From assembly GCA_947650875.1 (NCBI GenBank), contig CANSXE010000003.1, positions 1 to 63,964 of the forward strand: 63,964 bases of DNA, given 5' to 3'. Position numbers and translations under genes: made by a program. Within the stretch, counting starts at the first letter, position 1, and every line of letters starts with the position of its first letter. This document shows positions 51,798 to 59,944 of the stretch, in pieces. The notes beneath the pieces were generated by a model. The model was not told where the DNA came from and searched no databases. It saw only the letters and a list, made by a program, of their open reading frames with translations. This stretch comes from an uncultured Bacillota bacterium (GTDB lineage Bacteria > Bacillota > Clostridia > Oscillospirales > Oscillospiraceae).

Positions 51798-51981
51798 CCA
51801 AATGAAACGGGACCGCTCTGGCGGCCCCGCACTTCTTTACGATAGCAATTATAGCAGGTCCAGATTTTACTTTCAACCCCCCATATGCTGAGTTTTTCAC
51901 TTTACTTTTACTGTACCATTCACTTTACTTTTACGGAAGCTGTCACTGGGCCATTTAGAGGAAAGAACACTTCCGGGCATC

Positions 51982-52338
51982 TTAATCGGCCTTTTTCCCC
52001 TTTAATTTCTGCAATCCGACATATTCAACAACTGCTGCTCTCCCATGCTCATCCAGGGATAGTATGTCCCGCAATATTTTTTCGCAGGAGCAGTCACGGG
52101 TAACATATACAAGTTCCAGAGGCTTTTTCTCATCGTAGGAACAGCGGCCAATCAGATAGTCAGCAGACACCTCATAATATTCTGCCAACGTAATAAAATG
52201 CCGCAGGGGAAGCTCGTATTCACCGCTCTCATATTTGGAATAATGCTGCTGGGAGATACCCAAGACTGCCGCTACCTCTGTTTGAGTGTAGTCGTGATCT
52301 TCACGCAGTTCTCGAAAAAGTTCCATAACGCTTTTCAC
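51982..52338 (-). CDS. XRE family transcriptional regulator
   Basis: The protein (about 118 residues) has an N-terminal Cro/CI-type helix-turn-helix: LREDHDYTQTEVAAVLGISQ, then YSKYESGEYELPLRHFITLA, followed by EYYEVSADYLIGR. The C-terminal part (about 45 residues) contains two adjacent Cys (DCSCEKIL). I start at GTG 52336-52338 with AGGGG seven bases upstream; a longer frame runs through the operator. It likely represses itself and the divergent SLOG gene via the palindromes between them. Confidence 0.85.
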   Translation of the reverse strand: MKSVMELFRELREDHDYTQTEVAAVLGISQQHYSKYESGEYELPLRHFITLAEYYEVSADYLIGRCSYDEKKPLELVYVTRDCSCEKILRDILSLDEHGRAAVVEYVGLQKLKGKKAD

Positions 52339-52368
52339 AATAATCCCCTCTTTGCCAAAGAGAGTATC

Positions 52369-52389
52369 ATACATATAATTCTATGTATT
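52369..52389. promoter_or_regulatory. Operator-like palindrome 1 (XRE side)
   Basis: ATACATATAATTCTATGTAT, arms ATACATA / TATGTAT. A near copy of palindrome 2, 44 bases away. It lies 31 bases before the XRE start, where it would cover that promoter. Confidence 0.65.
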
Positions 52390-52416
52390 GAATCGACCTA
52401 GTAATTCATGTATAAT
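52388..52416 (+). promoter_or_regulatory. Promoter of the SLOG gene
   Basis: TTGAAT (52388-52393), 17 bases, TATAAT (52411-52416). The -10 box overlaps palindrome 2 and the -35 abuts palindrome 1, so bound XRE protein should block it. Confidence 0.7.
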
Positions 52417-52436
52417 ACATATAATTATATGTATTA
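52413..52436. promoter_or_regulatory. Operator-like palindrome 2 (SLOG side)
   Basis: A perfect 24-base palindrome: TAATACATATAA and its complement. It overlaps the -10 of the SLOG promoter. Same core (ACATATAATT) as palindrome 1. Confidence 0.75.
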
Positions 52437-52447
52437 GAGGGGATACT

Positions 52448-52981
52448 ATGCGAAACGAAAGCTGCGCTTTTACGGGCCACCGTCCACATAAGCTCCCATG
52501 GAAATATGACGAAACTGACAGCCGGTGTATTCGTCTGAAAATGGCGCTGGCCGAACAGATCACTGTACTGATGGAAAACGGCGTGACCCGTTTCTTCAGC
52601 GGGATGGCAGAGGGAACCGACTGCTGGGCGGCCCACGCCGTTCTTGACCTGAGAATTGAGCATCCAGAACTGGAGCTTCACTGTGTTCTGCCCTGCGAGG
52701 GCCAGGCGGACAAATGGGAAGCCTCATCTCAGGAACAGTACCAGGCCATTTTGAAACAGGCCGATTCTGTTGCGTATGTGAGCCGGGAATATCACAAAAA
52801 CTGTATGCTTGACCGCAACAGGCGGCTGGTTGACTCCGCTTCCTTCCTGCTGGCAGTCTACAATGGGGAGTGGCGCGGCGGGACAGCGGCAACCGTGCGT
52901 TATGCCCGAAAGCTGGGCCGCAAGATTATTATACTTGATCCGGCTTCCTGCCAGGTCAGCCGGGAAGAATTTAAACAGTAG
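52448..52981 (+). CDS. SLOG-family protein (YpsA/DUF1273-like)
   Basis: The 177-residue protein opens with CAFTGHRPHKLPWKYDE, then FFSGMAEGTDCWAAHAVLDL, LHCVLPCEGQADKW and VDSASFLLAVYNGEWRGGTA, the Rossmann-like SLOG fold of the YpsA/DUF1273 group. SLOG domains bind nucleotides or nucleotide-derived ligands; several belong to anti-phage or stress systems. On mobile elements such genes are common, without a settled role. The ATG at 52448-52450 has AGAGGGGA upstream; the longer frame would start inside the promoter. Confidence 0.85.
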   Translation: MRNESCAFTGHRPHKLPWKYDETDSRCIRLKMALAEQITVLMENGVTRFFSGMAEGTDCWAAHAVLDLRIEHPELELHCVLPCEGQADKWEASSQEQYQAILKQADSVAYVSREYHKNCMLDRNRRLVDSASFLLAVYNGEWRGGTAATVRYARKLGRKIIILDPASCQVSREEFKQ

Positions 52982-53029
52982 AAGAAACTTCAACTATCCA
53001 AAAGCGTGAGGAAATGGTATTCTGAGGAT

Positions 53030-53112
53030 GTATTTAGGTAAGATTTTTTCAGGTCAGATATTTGCTCCAGGGGGTACTATGCCCCTTGGAGGTCTGTCAG
53101 AATCCTAAATAC
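53030..53112 (+). ncRNA. Structured leader RNA candidate upstream of the E1/E2/JAB cassette
   Basis: GTATTTAGG (53030-53038) pairs perfectly with CCTAAATAC (53104-53112). Inside, CTCCA/TGGAG and GGGG/CCCC enclose a GTACTAT loop, and CAGA/TCTG can extend this stem. A strong terminator follows 17 bases later and the JAB gene 35 bases after that. This layout fits an attenuator, riboswitch-like leader or small RNA. I do not recognise a known riboswitch core. No ORF explains the conserved-looking pairing. Confidence 0.55.
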
Positions 53113-53128
53113 CAACACGAGAACGTAC

Positions 53129-53171
53129 AAAAACCGCAGTCAGCTCCTTTGGGAGAGGACTGCGGTTTTTT
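53129..53171 (+). terminator. Terminator between leader RNA and JAB gene
   Basis: AAAAACCGCAGTC (53129-53141) pairs with GACTGCGGTTTTTT (53158-53171); the loop itself can form CTCC/GGGAG. The T-tract follows in place. As it lies between the leader and the first gene of the cassette, it may end a small RNA or control the operon. Confidence 0.85.
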
Positions 53172-53205
53172 GCGTCCTCACAAAAATTTGAAAGGAGCAT
53201 AAACC

Positions 53206-54585
53206 ATGAGTGACAACAACCTGTTTGCTTTCCCGGGAGAAAGCACCGGCCTGGACGCCGGAGACATCTTTGGAGACGGCAGCTTTACCGACCTGGGCAG
53301 CGCCGATGGCGGAGAGAATCCCTTTGCCGGCATGACGCCCGCCGAACCGGAGACCGCATCTGTTCCCGCTGCTCCGGCCCCCGCGCCTGTGCAGCAGATC
53401 CCTGGCCAGCCAGCCCCTCAGCCGACACCCCAGCCGGTATCCACTCCGGCAGCACCCCCGGCCCCTCCCATTCCCAAGGAGCAGCCAAAAACACCTCCCG
53501 CCCAGCCTGCGGAGGAGGAACCCAACCCCCTGATGGCCGCCATGGACCTTCAGGAGCAGAAGAACGCCCGTCAGGCCGCCGCACCGGTTTTCGCCCAGCT
53601 CCCTGTCTTTTCCTACAACGGAAACCAGGAGCCCATCGAGAACACAGAGCAGACCTTTGAGGAACTGCGCCTGGCCAAGGCGGACGACTTTCCCGAGTTT
53701 GACGAGACCCAGAGTATCTCCTGGAGCGTCACCTACGGCAAAATCACCAAGAGCGTGGCCACACCGCGCAAGACCAAGATTGGCGACTTCAAGCGTGAGA
53801 TCGAGAGCTCCAAGGAGTTTATGGATGCGTTGAAAAAGGCCACGGACAAGCGGCCCAAGTGCATTGTCAAGCCCACGGTGAAGATGCAGAAGAAGGGCGA
53901 AGGGACCTACAAGGGCATTTTCCCCCGCATGGCAGACGCCAGAGCATCCGACAAGACCATCTGCTTCATCCCCGCCCGGGACGGGCATGTGTATGAGCGG
54001 AGGGTCACAGGTGCTGGAGAGTTCATCACCCCCACCAGCGGAGTGACCTACCTGGATGAGATCAGGGCCGGCTTTACGCCGGCCCTCCCCCTCATCCCAT
54101 ATTCTCTGCTGGAACAGGCCATCGCACTGTTCCGCCGCCTGATGAATGCCGGGACGAACGGCCACCCGCTGGAGACCCTGGTCCACATCTACTGGGACCG
54201 GGTGGAGCAGGAGTTTTTTCTCCATGTGCCCCGTCAGCGTGTCGGGAAGATGTCTGTAGACACGGTGCTGGACGGCGATGATCTGCTGGACGACGAGCGG
54301 TATCTCCACTACGCCGACCTGCACTCCCACAACGACATGGCCGCCCAGTTTTCGCCTACAGACGACCAGGACGAGCGGGCCAACCGGGTCTACATGGTCA
54401 TGGGCCGCCTGGACCGCTATTTCCCGGAGCTCTCTGTCCGGGTGTGCAACGGCGGTCATTTCTGCGCCATTCCCCCGGAACAGGTCCTGGAGCCGATACC
54501 GAAACGGGGCTTCCCGCTGGACTGGCTGGACCGTATCCAGCCCGCCGGGGAGAATGCCTTCCCTTTTGGTGAGGTGGCGGCATGA
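53206..54585 (+). CDS. PRTRC-A-like JAB/MPN-domain protein
   Basis: A 459-residue protein with a long Pro/Ala/Gln-rich disordered N-terminal half (about residues 40-115), a middle beta-rich part, and a C-terminal JAB (MPN+) domain. The zinc motif is complete: H373-S-H375, seven residues, S383, two residues, D386 (ADLHSHNDMAAQFSPTDD). This is the motif of deubiquitinase-like peptidases and matches PRTRC system protein A as I know it. It probably removes or processes a ubiquitin-like modifier. AAAGGAGC precedes the ATG; its end overlaps the E1 gene by 4 bases. Confidence 0.82.
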   Translation: MSDNNLFAFPGESTGLDAGDIFGDGSFTDLGSADGGENPFAGMTPAEPETASVPAAPAPAPVQQIPGQPAPQPTPQPVSTPAAPPAPPIPKEQPKTPPAQPAEEEPNPLMAAMDLQEQKNARQAAAPVFAQLPVFSYNGNQEPIENTEQTFEELRLAKADDFPEFDETQSISWSVTYGKITKSVATPRKTKIGDFKREIESSKEFMDALKKATDKRPKCIVKPTVKMQKKGEGTYKGIFPRMADARASDKTICFIPARDGHVYERRVTGAGEFITPTSGVTYLDEIRAGFTPALPLIPYSLLEQAIALFRRLMNAGTNGHPLETLVHIYWDRVEQEFFLHVPRQRVGKMSVDTVLDGDDLLDDERYLHYADLHSHNDMAAQFSPTDDQDERANRVYMVMGRLDRYFPELSVRVCNGGHFCAIPPEQVLEPIPKRGFPLDWLDRIQPAGENAFPFGEVAA

Positions 54586-55334
54586 TCTTCTCAAAAGAAC
54601 GTCCTGTCAAAATCGTCATGATTGGCGCCGGCGGGACCGGGGGCCATATCGCCCCGCACCTCTACCGGCTGCTGTACGCCCTGGAGCGCCCAGTAAAGTT
54701 CATCGTCTGCGATGGGGATATCGTGGAGGAAAAGAACCTTGTGCGGCAGAACTTCACCGAGGCGGACCTGGGCTTGAACAAGGCCCGGGTAGTGGCCGAG
54801 CGGTACTCCGGCGTCTTTGGCCTGGAGACCTCCTATGTCCCGGACTTCATTGAGAGTGCGGAAAAACTGGAGGAGTTGATCAAGCCCGACGTTCGGAGAG
54901 TTAGCGCATACAGCAGTAAAACGGTCACAGAGCTGGTCATTCTGATTGGCGCTGTGGACAACAACCGCTCCCGGCAGCTCTGCCACGAGGTATTTATGAA
55001 AACGGAGAATTTGGTCTACATCGACTCCGGCAACGGAGAGTACACCGGCCAGGTGGTCTGCGGAATCCGCTGCAGGGGAACGACCTACTATAAGCCGGTC
55101 GGGGAGCTCTACCCTGACATGGCCCAGGCAGACGACCTGTTTCCATCTGAGGTGTCCTGCGCAGACGCTTCAGTATCCGCCCCCCAGACCATTGTGGCAA
55201 ATCTCATGGCGGCCACGGCTGTGGTGACGATGATCTACAACATTTTGGTGGTAGGCAGTAGCACCGTACAGCAGGCCACCTTTTCCACCAAGACGGTCAA
55301 CATTCGTGCCTACAAAAAACAGAGGAAAGGTTGA
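54582..55334 (+). CDS. ThiF/E1-like adenylyltransferase (PRTRC ThiF type)
   Basis: E1 enzymes adenylate the C-terminus of a ubiquitin-like protein and transfer it to a cysteine. The 250-residue protein has the nucleotide loop VMIGAGGTGGHIAPHLY (about 12-28), DGDIVEEKNLVRQNFTEADL with the conserved Arg, NKARVVAERY, a middle LIGAVDNNRSRQL and a candidate catalytic cysteine in SEVSCADASVSAPQT (Cys193). This matches the ThiF protein of PRTRC cassettes. Gene overlap with the JAB gene (ATGA) suggests a coupled pair. Confidence 0.88.
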   Translation: MIFSKERPVKIVMIGAGGTGGHIAPHLYRLLYALERPVKFIVCDGDIVEEKNLVRQNFTEADLGLNKARVVAERYSGVFGLETSYVPDFIESAEKLEELIKPDVRRVSAYSSKTVTELVILIGAVDNNRSRQLCHEVFMKTENLVYIDSGNGEYTGQVVCGIRCRGTTYYKPVGELYPDMAQADDLFPSEVSCADASVSAPQTIVANLMAATAVVTMIYNILVVGSSTVQQATFSTKTVNIRAYKKQRKG

Positions 55335-56455
55335 TAAACAGCATGACAGAAATAAAAAGCGTTGTCAACGCGAAAGAGTTCCAGTGCGCACTGGAAAAAG
55401 TGCTGAAAGCGGCCCCGAAAAAGAACCAACTGGCCTTTTTACAGGAAACTCACATCTGCTTTGAGGGCGATACCTGTACGCTCACTTGTACTGATTTGGA
55501 ACTGTGGTGTCAGGTGGTTATCCCCGCCCAGGGCGGCCAGTGTTCCTTCATTTTGAATGACAGCAGAAAGCTCCTATCCGTCTGCAAGTATTTCTCCGGG
55601 GATATGGAGTTTTCCTATCAGGAGGACGATCCGCCGGAGACTTTTCCCTCCAAGGAAGATTTGGATGGTTCGCTGACACTGCGCTGCGGGAACCGGGAAC
55701 TTCATCAGCGTGTCTCCACCGCTGGACTCTTTCCCGTGATGCCTACGTTGGAACCTAAACATGTCTACACTGTGGACCCCGCCTCCCTGAGCAAACGGTT
55801 TGAGCGGATCAAATACGCCCTGTCAAATGATGCGTCCAGGCTCTGCGATCAGTGTGTTCAGTTTTTTGACAATCGGATTGGAGCAGTAGATGGCTACCGG
55901 CTGGCACTCAGCCGGGATGACTCCCTCTGTGTGGACGAGCCCTTTTTCATTCCGCCTGCGGCAATGAAATTGCTCCCCGCTTTCGAGGGAGAGGAGTGTC
56001 GGTTATCCGTGGGCGAACGCCATGCGGTGTTTGACAGCGGTTCCGTTCGCGTTATCACCTGTGTGCCAAGTGGTAAGGGTCTCAACTTTGATTCCGCGAT
56101 TCCCAAAGAGCACACAGAGGAACACACAGTTAATATTACCGATTTTTCCGACAGTCTTCGGTATCTGGAGCAGTTTATTTTTAACCGTGACAGAGAAGCG
56201 GTCCGACTGGATGGCGGCGTGCTGTCGATAAAAAATGTCAAAGGGGAATACAGTTCTAAATTGGAGCTAGCCGAAACCCCAAAAATGGTGATTGGCTTCA
56301 AAGCCTACTACATGCTGGACGGATTAAAACAGTTCCAGGCTAAAAAACTGGATACTGTAACCATGCAGATGAGCGCCCCCTATGCTCCCATCGTTTTAAC
56401 TGACCAGGAGGACCTCGCTTTGGTCCTGCCTTATCACCTGAAAAATGCGGCCTAA
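55331..56455 (+). CDS. DNA polymerase III beta subunit-like sliding clamp
   Basis: About 370 residues with the three-domain beta clamp layout: an N-terminal domain (VVNAKEFQCALEKVLKAAPK, CTLTCTDLELWCQVVIP), a middle domain (AVDGYRLALSRDDSLCV), and a C-terminal domain ending APIVLTDQEDLALVLPYHLK (the usual PVRPGDEDYLVMPVRL-like end). An element-borne clamp may tether an element polymerase or repair enzymes. The start may be TTG 55331 overlapping the E1 stop (TTGA), or ATG 55343. It is somewhat Cys-rich and clearly diverged from chromosomal DnaN. Confidence 0.8.
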   Translation: MINSMTEIKSVVNAKEFQCALEKVLKAAPKKNQLAFLQETHICFEGDTCTLTCTDLELWCQVVIPAQGGQCSFILNDSRKLLSVCKYFSGDMEFSYQEDDPPETFPSKEDLDGSLTLRCGNRELHQRVSTAGLFPVMPTLEPKHVYTVDPASLSKRFERIKYALSNDASRLCDQCVQFFDNRIGAVDGYRLALSRDDSLCVDEPFFIPPAAMKLLPAFEGEECRLSVGERHAVFDSGSVRVITCVPSGKGLNFDSAIPKEHTEEHTVNITDFSDSLRYLEQFIFNRDREAVRLDGGVLSIKNVKGEYSSKLELAETPKMVIGFKAYYMLDGLKQFQAKKLDTVTMQMSAPYAPIVLTDQEDLALVLPYHLKNAA

Positions 56456-56490
56456 CATCATAACACTTTATACGAGGAGGGACATCTACT

Positions 56491-57216
56491 ATGAAAAATC
56501 TCTACATCCCCAAGGGAAAAATCCTGAACTATGAATCGCTGATCTGCCAGGATATCGTCAATGACGGCACTCTGATCGTGGAGGACAAAATCCATGCCCG
56601 CCACATCTCCGGCCAGGGCGTTGTGAACGCCGGGGCCATCTCCTGCCGCTCCCTGTCCGCTTCGGACATCAATGCGGCCTACATCACCACCGGCAAGCTG
56701 GCGGCGGAGCGGGTGTGCGCTTCGGAGGTCAAGGTCTCCGGCGCTGCGGTAGTCTCCTGTTGCCTGGAAGCGGCCTATGTGGTGACGCCCAAGCTGACGG
56801 TGGCTCTGAGCGAGATCGGTGAGATGAACGTCAAGGACGTGGTCAATCTCACCGACAGACGGCGGAGTATTTTCGGCGCTATGCTGGCCGGCTTTTTTCG
56901 GCGGCTCTGGCTGTCGCTGACCCATCGAATCCCCGCAGACGCCGAGTGCGTCCCCGAACAGCCGGAACACAATCCCATCATGCGGCTTACAGATGAAGAA
57001 GGGATGAAGAAAGTATCCGAGATGCTGAACATCGACCCCAATGCCGATTTGTGGCAGGATTTCGAGTTTAAACGGCTGGCGGCTCTCTACCGTCTGCTGA
57101 AGTCGGAGGGCTACGCCCTGCGGCTGGCTCCATTCCCGGTCCCCTCTACAAGAGAGTGCCCGGACTTCACCTATGAGGATACCGCACAGGACAAAGACAA
57201 GAAGAACGTAGCTTAG
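56491..57216 (+). CDS. Bactofilin-like polymer-forming protein
   Basis: The first 130 or so of 241 residues form a regular beta-solenoid pattern: short hydrophobic strands every six to seven residues (GTLIVEDKIHARHISGQGVV, NAGAISCRSLSASDINAAYI, VSGAAVVSCCLEAAYVV), as in bactofilins. A C-terminal helical part follows (RLTDEEGMKKVSEMLNIDPN). Bactofilin-like proteins form filaments. In mobile elements their job is unknown; a scaffold for partition is speculation. GAGGAGG lies upstream of the ATG. Confidence 0.7.
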   Translation: MKNLYIPKGKILNYESLICQDIVNDGTLIVEDKIHARHISGQGVVNAGAISCRSLSASDINAAYITTGKLAAERVCASEVKVSGAAVVSCCLEAAYVVTPKLTVALSEIGEMNVKDVVNLTDRRRSIFGAMLAGFFRRLWLSLTHRIPADAECVPEQPEHNPIMRLTDEEGMKKVSEMLNIDPNADLWQDFEFKRLAALYRLLKSEGYALRLAPFPVPSTRECPDFTYEDTAQDKDKKNVA

Positions 57217-57283
57217 GCGTTCACCCAGAGGGGCTGTGATGAAAGACTCACGGCCCCCCTTCTGACTTTTTTGGAGGAAACCT

Positions 57284-58705
57284 ATGGAAGAATCGACAAT
57301 GACGCAAAATCAGGCCGTCCCACAGCGGTTTTACGCGCTGGAGCAGCTCACCGACCGGGCACAGACCATCCGCCTGATTGCGGACGCGCTGCAAGTCTAC
57401 CGGGGGCAGGTGGCCCAGCAGCTGGATGCGGGTGAACAAGCACAGGCCTATGACATTTATCAAGTATTGGAGCGGCAGCGGGACACTTTGGCGGAATTGC
57501 TGCGCTCCACCCGGCCTTTTCTCATGGAACTGGAGCACCCGCTGGCCGTCTCTGTGGGCGCCCTTGCCGGGCAGCTGTCCGCCTTCCGGTTGATGACCAA
57601 AGACTACAGCAAGTTGACGGCGGTGCTGAAGCAGTTTGCGAACAGTCTGCCCAACAACCAGACCACCAATGCCGCTGTCATCGGCCGCCTGATGAACAAT
57701 GTCCGCATGGGCTATTACCCCACCGATTTGGACCATGTGGACCTCATTACCCGGGGTATCGCCTTCCCCAGCGGCGTGACCACCAATCTGCTGGACCCCT
57801 GCTGTGGAACCGGTGCCGCCCTTCGGAAGATGGCCATGGGGAATAACTGCTTCTGCTATGGCATCGAACTGGACCGCAGCCGCGCGGAGCAGGCACAGGA
57901 CCAGCTCCACCGCGTAGGTTTTGGCAGCTTCTTCGGGTCTTACATCAGCCCCGGGGCATTCCACGTTGTCTTTCTCAACCCACCCTATCTGTCCGTCCTG
58001 TCAGAAAAGGGCGGACGGAGCCGGGATGAGAAGCGGTTTTTGCTGGAGAGCATTCCCGCGCTGACCTGGGGAGGGCTGATGGTCTACATCGTCCCGTACT
58101 ACCGGATGACCGAGGACATTTGCCGGGTGTTCTGCGACAACTTTGAACAGGTGTCCATCCACCGTTTTCTGGATGGGGAGTTCAAAAAATTTAAGCAGGT
58201 GGCGGTCATGGGACTGCGCCGGCACAGAACCGACGGCAGTATCGAGGCAGAAAAGCTGTGCGAGGCCGCGTCCCACCCGGAGCGCCTGCCCACGCTGGAC
58301 GCTCTGGAGACCGGGCGCTATGTCCTGCCCGCTTCGCCTCTGAAGGTGGAAAACTTCCGGGGCGCGGAGTTCAATGAGGACGAATTGGCCCGGCAGTTGA
58401 AGGCGTCGGCCAGCTTTGACCGGCTGTTTGCCAAGAGCAAGCTGGACAGCGAACCAAAATCTCCGCCGCTCCCCCTGAGTATTGGCCAGGTAGGGCTGAT
58501 CGGAGGCTCCGGGCTTATCAATGGCCTGATGGAGTGCGACTATCCCCATATCATCAAGGGGCGCATCGTCAAAGAGAAGCGTACCACCTCCCAGGAGAAC
58601 CGCTCCCAGGAGGGACATCTGATCTCCACCGAGTATCAGGAGACCGTCTCCAATCGGATGATCTTCAATCTGCTTACGCGAAATGGCTTTATATCATTGG
58701 CGTAG
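57284..58705 (+). CDS. DUF6094-like N6-adenine DNA methyltransferase
   Basis: This 473-residue protein has an N-terminal helical part of about 140 residues and a class I methyltransferase domain. Motif I is TNLLDPCCGTGAALRKMA (about 165-183), then CYGIELDRSRAEQAQDQL, and the catalytic motif IV is VVFLNPPYLSVLSEKGG. NPPY is typical of N6-adenine methylases. It may modify element DNA or act as an anti-restriction methylase; no restriction partner is seen. GGAGG precedes the ATG. Confidence 0.85.
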   Translation: MEESTMTQNQAVPQRFYALEQLTDRAQTIRLIADALQVYRGQVAQQLDAGEQAQAYDIYQVLERQRDTLAELLRSTRPFLMELEHPLAVSVGALAGQLSAFRLMTKDYSKLTAVLKQFANSLPNNQTTNAAVIGRLMNNVRMGYYPTDLDHVDLITRGIAFPSGVTTNLLDPCCGTGAALRKMAMGNNCFCYGIELDRSRAEQAQDQLHRVGFGSFFGSYISPGAFHVVFLNPPYLSVLSEKGGRSRDEKRFLLESIPALTWGGLMVYIVPYYRMTEDICRVFCDNFEQVSIHRFLDGEFKKFKQVAVMGLRRHRTDGSIEAEKLCEAASHPERLPTLDALETGRYVLPASPLKVENFRGAEFNEDELARQLKASASFDRLFAKSKLDSEPKSPPLPLSIGQVGLIGGSGLINGLMECDYPHIIKGRIVKEKRTTSQENRSQEGHLISTEYQETVSNRMIFNLLTRNGFISLA

Positions 58706-58726
58706 CCAATTTTAGGAGGAATGAAC

Positions 58727-59011
58727 ATGCCTACTACAAACATGCTGGGCCGATTTAGACCTGGTCGCTTAGTCGCTACCCCCGCTGTTCTTGAGGTGGT
58801 GCCGCGAAACGAATTGATGAATGCTTTCTACCGGCATTTGCGTTGTGACTGGGGCGACACCTGCGACCATGACAGGAATCTCAATAGCCAAGCTCTATTG
58901 ACCGGAGACCGCCTGTTCTCTGTCTATCACTCTGCCAATGACATCAAGTTCTGGATCATCACTGAGTCTGACCGCTCCGCCACCACTATTTTGCTGCCGG
59001 AGGACTACTGA
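58727..59011 (+). CDS. Small conserved element protein (RLFSVYH..KFWIITE type)
   Basis: A 94-residue protein with LLTGDRLFSVYHSANDIKFW and ITESDRSATTILLPEDY at the C-terminus. Proteins with this ending are often found beside element methylases and some are labelled 'type I restriction subunit M'-like or 'plasmid-related'; the label is not well founded. ATG 58727 has AGGAGG seven bases upstream, so I prefer it to the ATG two codons earlier. No Gly-Gly end, so not an obvious ubiquitin-like protein. Confidence 0.65.
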   Translation: MPTTNMLGRFRPGRLVATPAVLEVVPRNELMNAFYRHLRCDWGDTCDHDRNLNSQALLTGDRLFSVYHSANDIKFWIITESDRSATTILLPEDY

Positions 59012-59012
59012 C

Positions 59013-59318
59013 ATGGCTGTTGTAATTGATTTTTCCTCATTAACTGGAGAACTGCACAAAGTATCCGAAACGCTGGTGGACCAAGAGGCCCGTGAGGAGC
59101 TCAATCCATATCTGCTGAATGTCATTCTGCCCATGTTGATGCGGGGAGAGTACCCCAGATTGAAGGACATCGACTTTGAGCAGTTTGAGCAGTACGATCC
59201 ACCAGAACTGGTTGACTATGTTGAGACAAGCGCCAGGCGAACATATGAGTTGATTGGCATCAACCATAGCCTGTGCGGACTTGCACCCTCCTGCGTAAAA
59301 ACGCAGGCATTTCTATAG
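59013..59318 (+). CDS. Hypothetical element protein (101 residues)
   Basis: A small acidic protein, MAVVIDFSSLTGELHKVSET, then LVDQEAREELNPYLLNVILP and FEQFEQYDPPELVDYVETSA. Mostly helical in appearance. GGAGG is nine bases before the ATG at 59013-59015, which begins one base after the previous stop. I do not recognise the family. It is in the middle of the E1/E2 cassette. Confidence 0.6.
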   Translation: MAVVIDFSSLTGELHKVSETLVDQEAREELNPYLLNVILPMLMRGEYPRLKDIDFEQFEQYDPPELVDYVETSARRTYELIGINHSLCGLAPSCVKTQAFL

Positions 59319-59332
59319 GGAGGTAGTTTTAC

Positions 59333-59944
59333 ATGGCCGATTACGGAATCGAGTACCCCATGCAGAGCCTCTATATCGCAAAGACCTTTTATGACCACGG
59401 CCGTCTGGATCATCTGATGGAGAATTTGTACTATAACATCACGGTCTCCTGGGATGAGCTGGGCTGGATCGAAATGGCGTCGGTGGAGAGCGTATTTGCT
59501 GACAGCCGCTGCTATCAGCAGGAGGGGCGCAGAGTGATGGCCAATACATATGAGCCGGATAGAATTACCTACGTCCTCCGAGACCCGCTCCTGACCCGCT
59601 ATGATGATTTGTGCCGGAAGCTGGAAATGCGGACAGGCATCACGCCGGTGGAAAATCAGTTTGCCAGAGAATTGGAATCCGCGATCCATCGGAATTTGCG
59701 GTTTAATAATTACCACTATGACTATTGCTGGAAGGACAGCACAAAGGACAGGAAGGGCACGAAAATCGTCCTGTTTCTGTTTGAGGAATTTTCGGCCTAC
59801 TATGAGGTGGCAGACGCTTTGTTCACCATTTTAGACTTCTGTAAGGCGAATATCCCCTGGCTGGAGGCCGCGCTTGCGGAGGCAGAGAAGGACAAGGTGA
59901 TCCCGCTGCCCATACGGGCCGTACCGGAAAAGGAGGCCGCATAA
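59333..59944 (+). CDS. Hypothetical protein of the E1/E2 cassette (203 residues)
   Basis: An acidic protein rich in aromatic residues, with GIEYPMQSLYIAKTFYDHGR at the start and FNNYHYDYCWKDSTKDRKGT followed by KIVLFLFEEFSAYYEVADAL. The stop overlaps the E2-like gene start (TAATG), so both are probably coupled. No known motif is seen. It lies in the position where PRTRC cassettes carry proteins C-F, but I cannot match it to one of them. Confidence 0.6.
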   Translation: MADYGIEYPMQSLYIAKTFYDHGRLDHLMENLYYNITVSWDELGWIEMASVESVFADSRCYQQEGRRVMANTYEPDRITYVLRDPLLTRYDDLCRKLEMRTGITPVENQFARELESAIHRNLRFNNYHYDYCWKDSTKDRKGTKIVLFLFEEFSAYYEVADALFTILDFCKANIPWLEAALAEAEKDKVIPLPIRAVPEKEAA

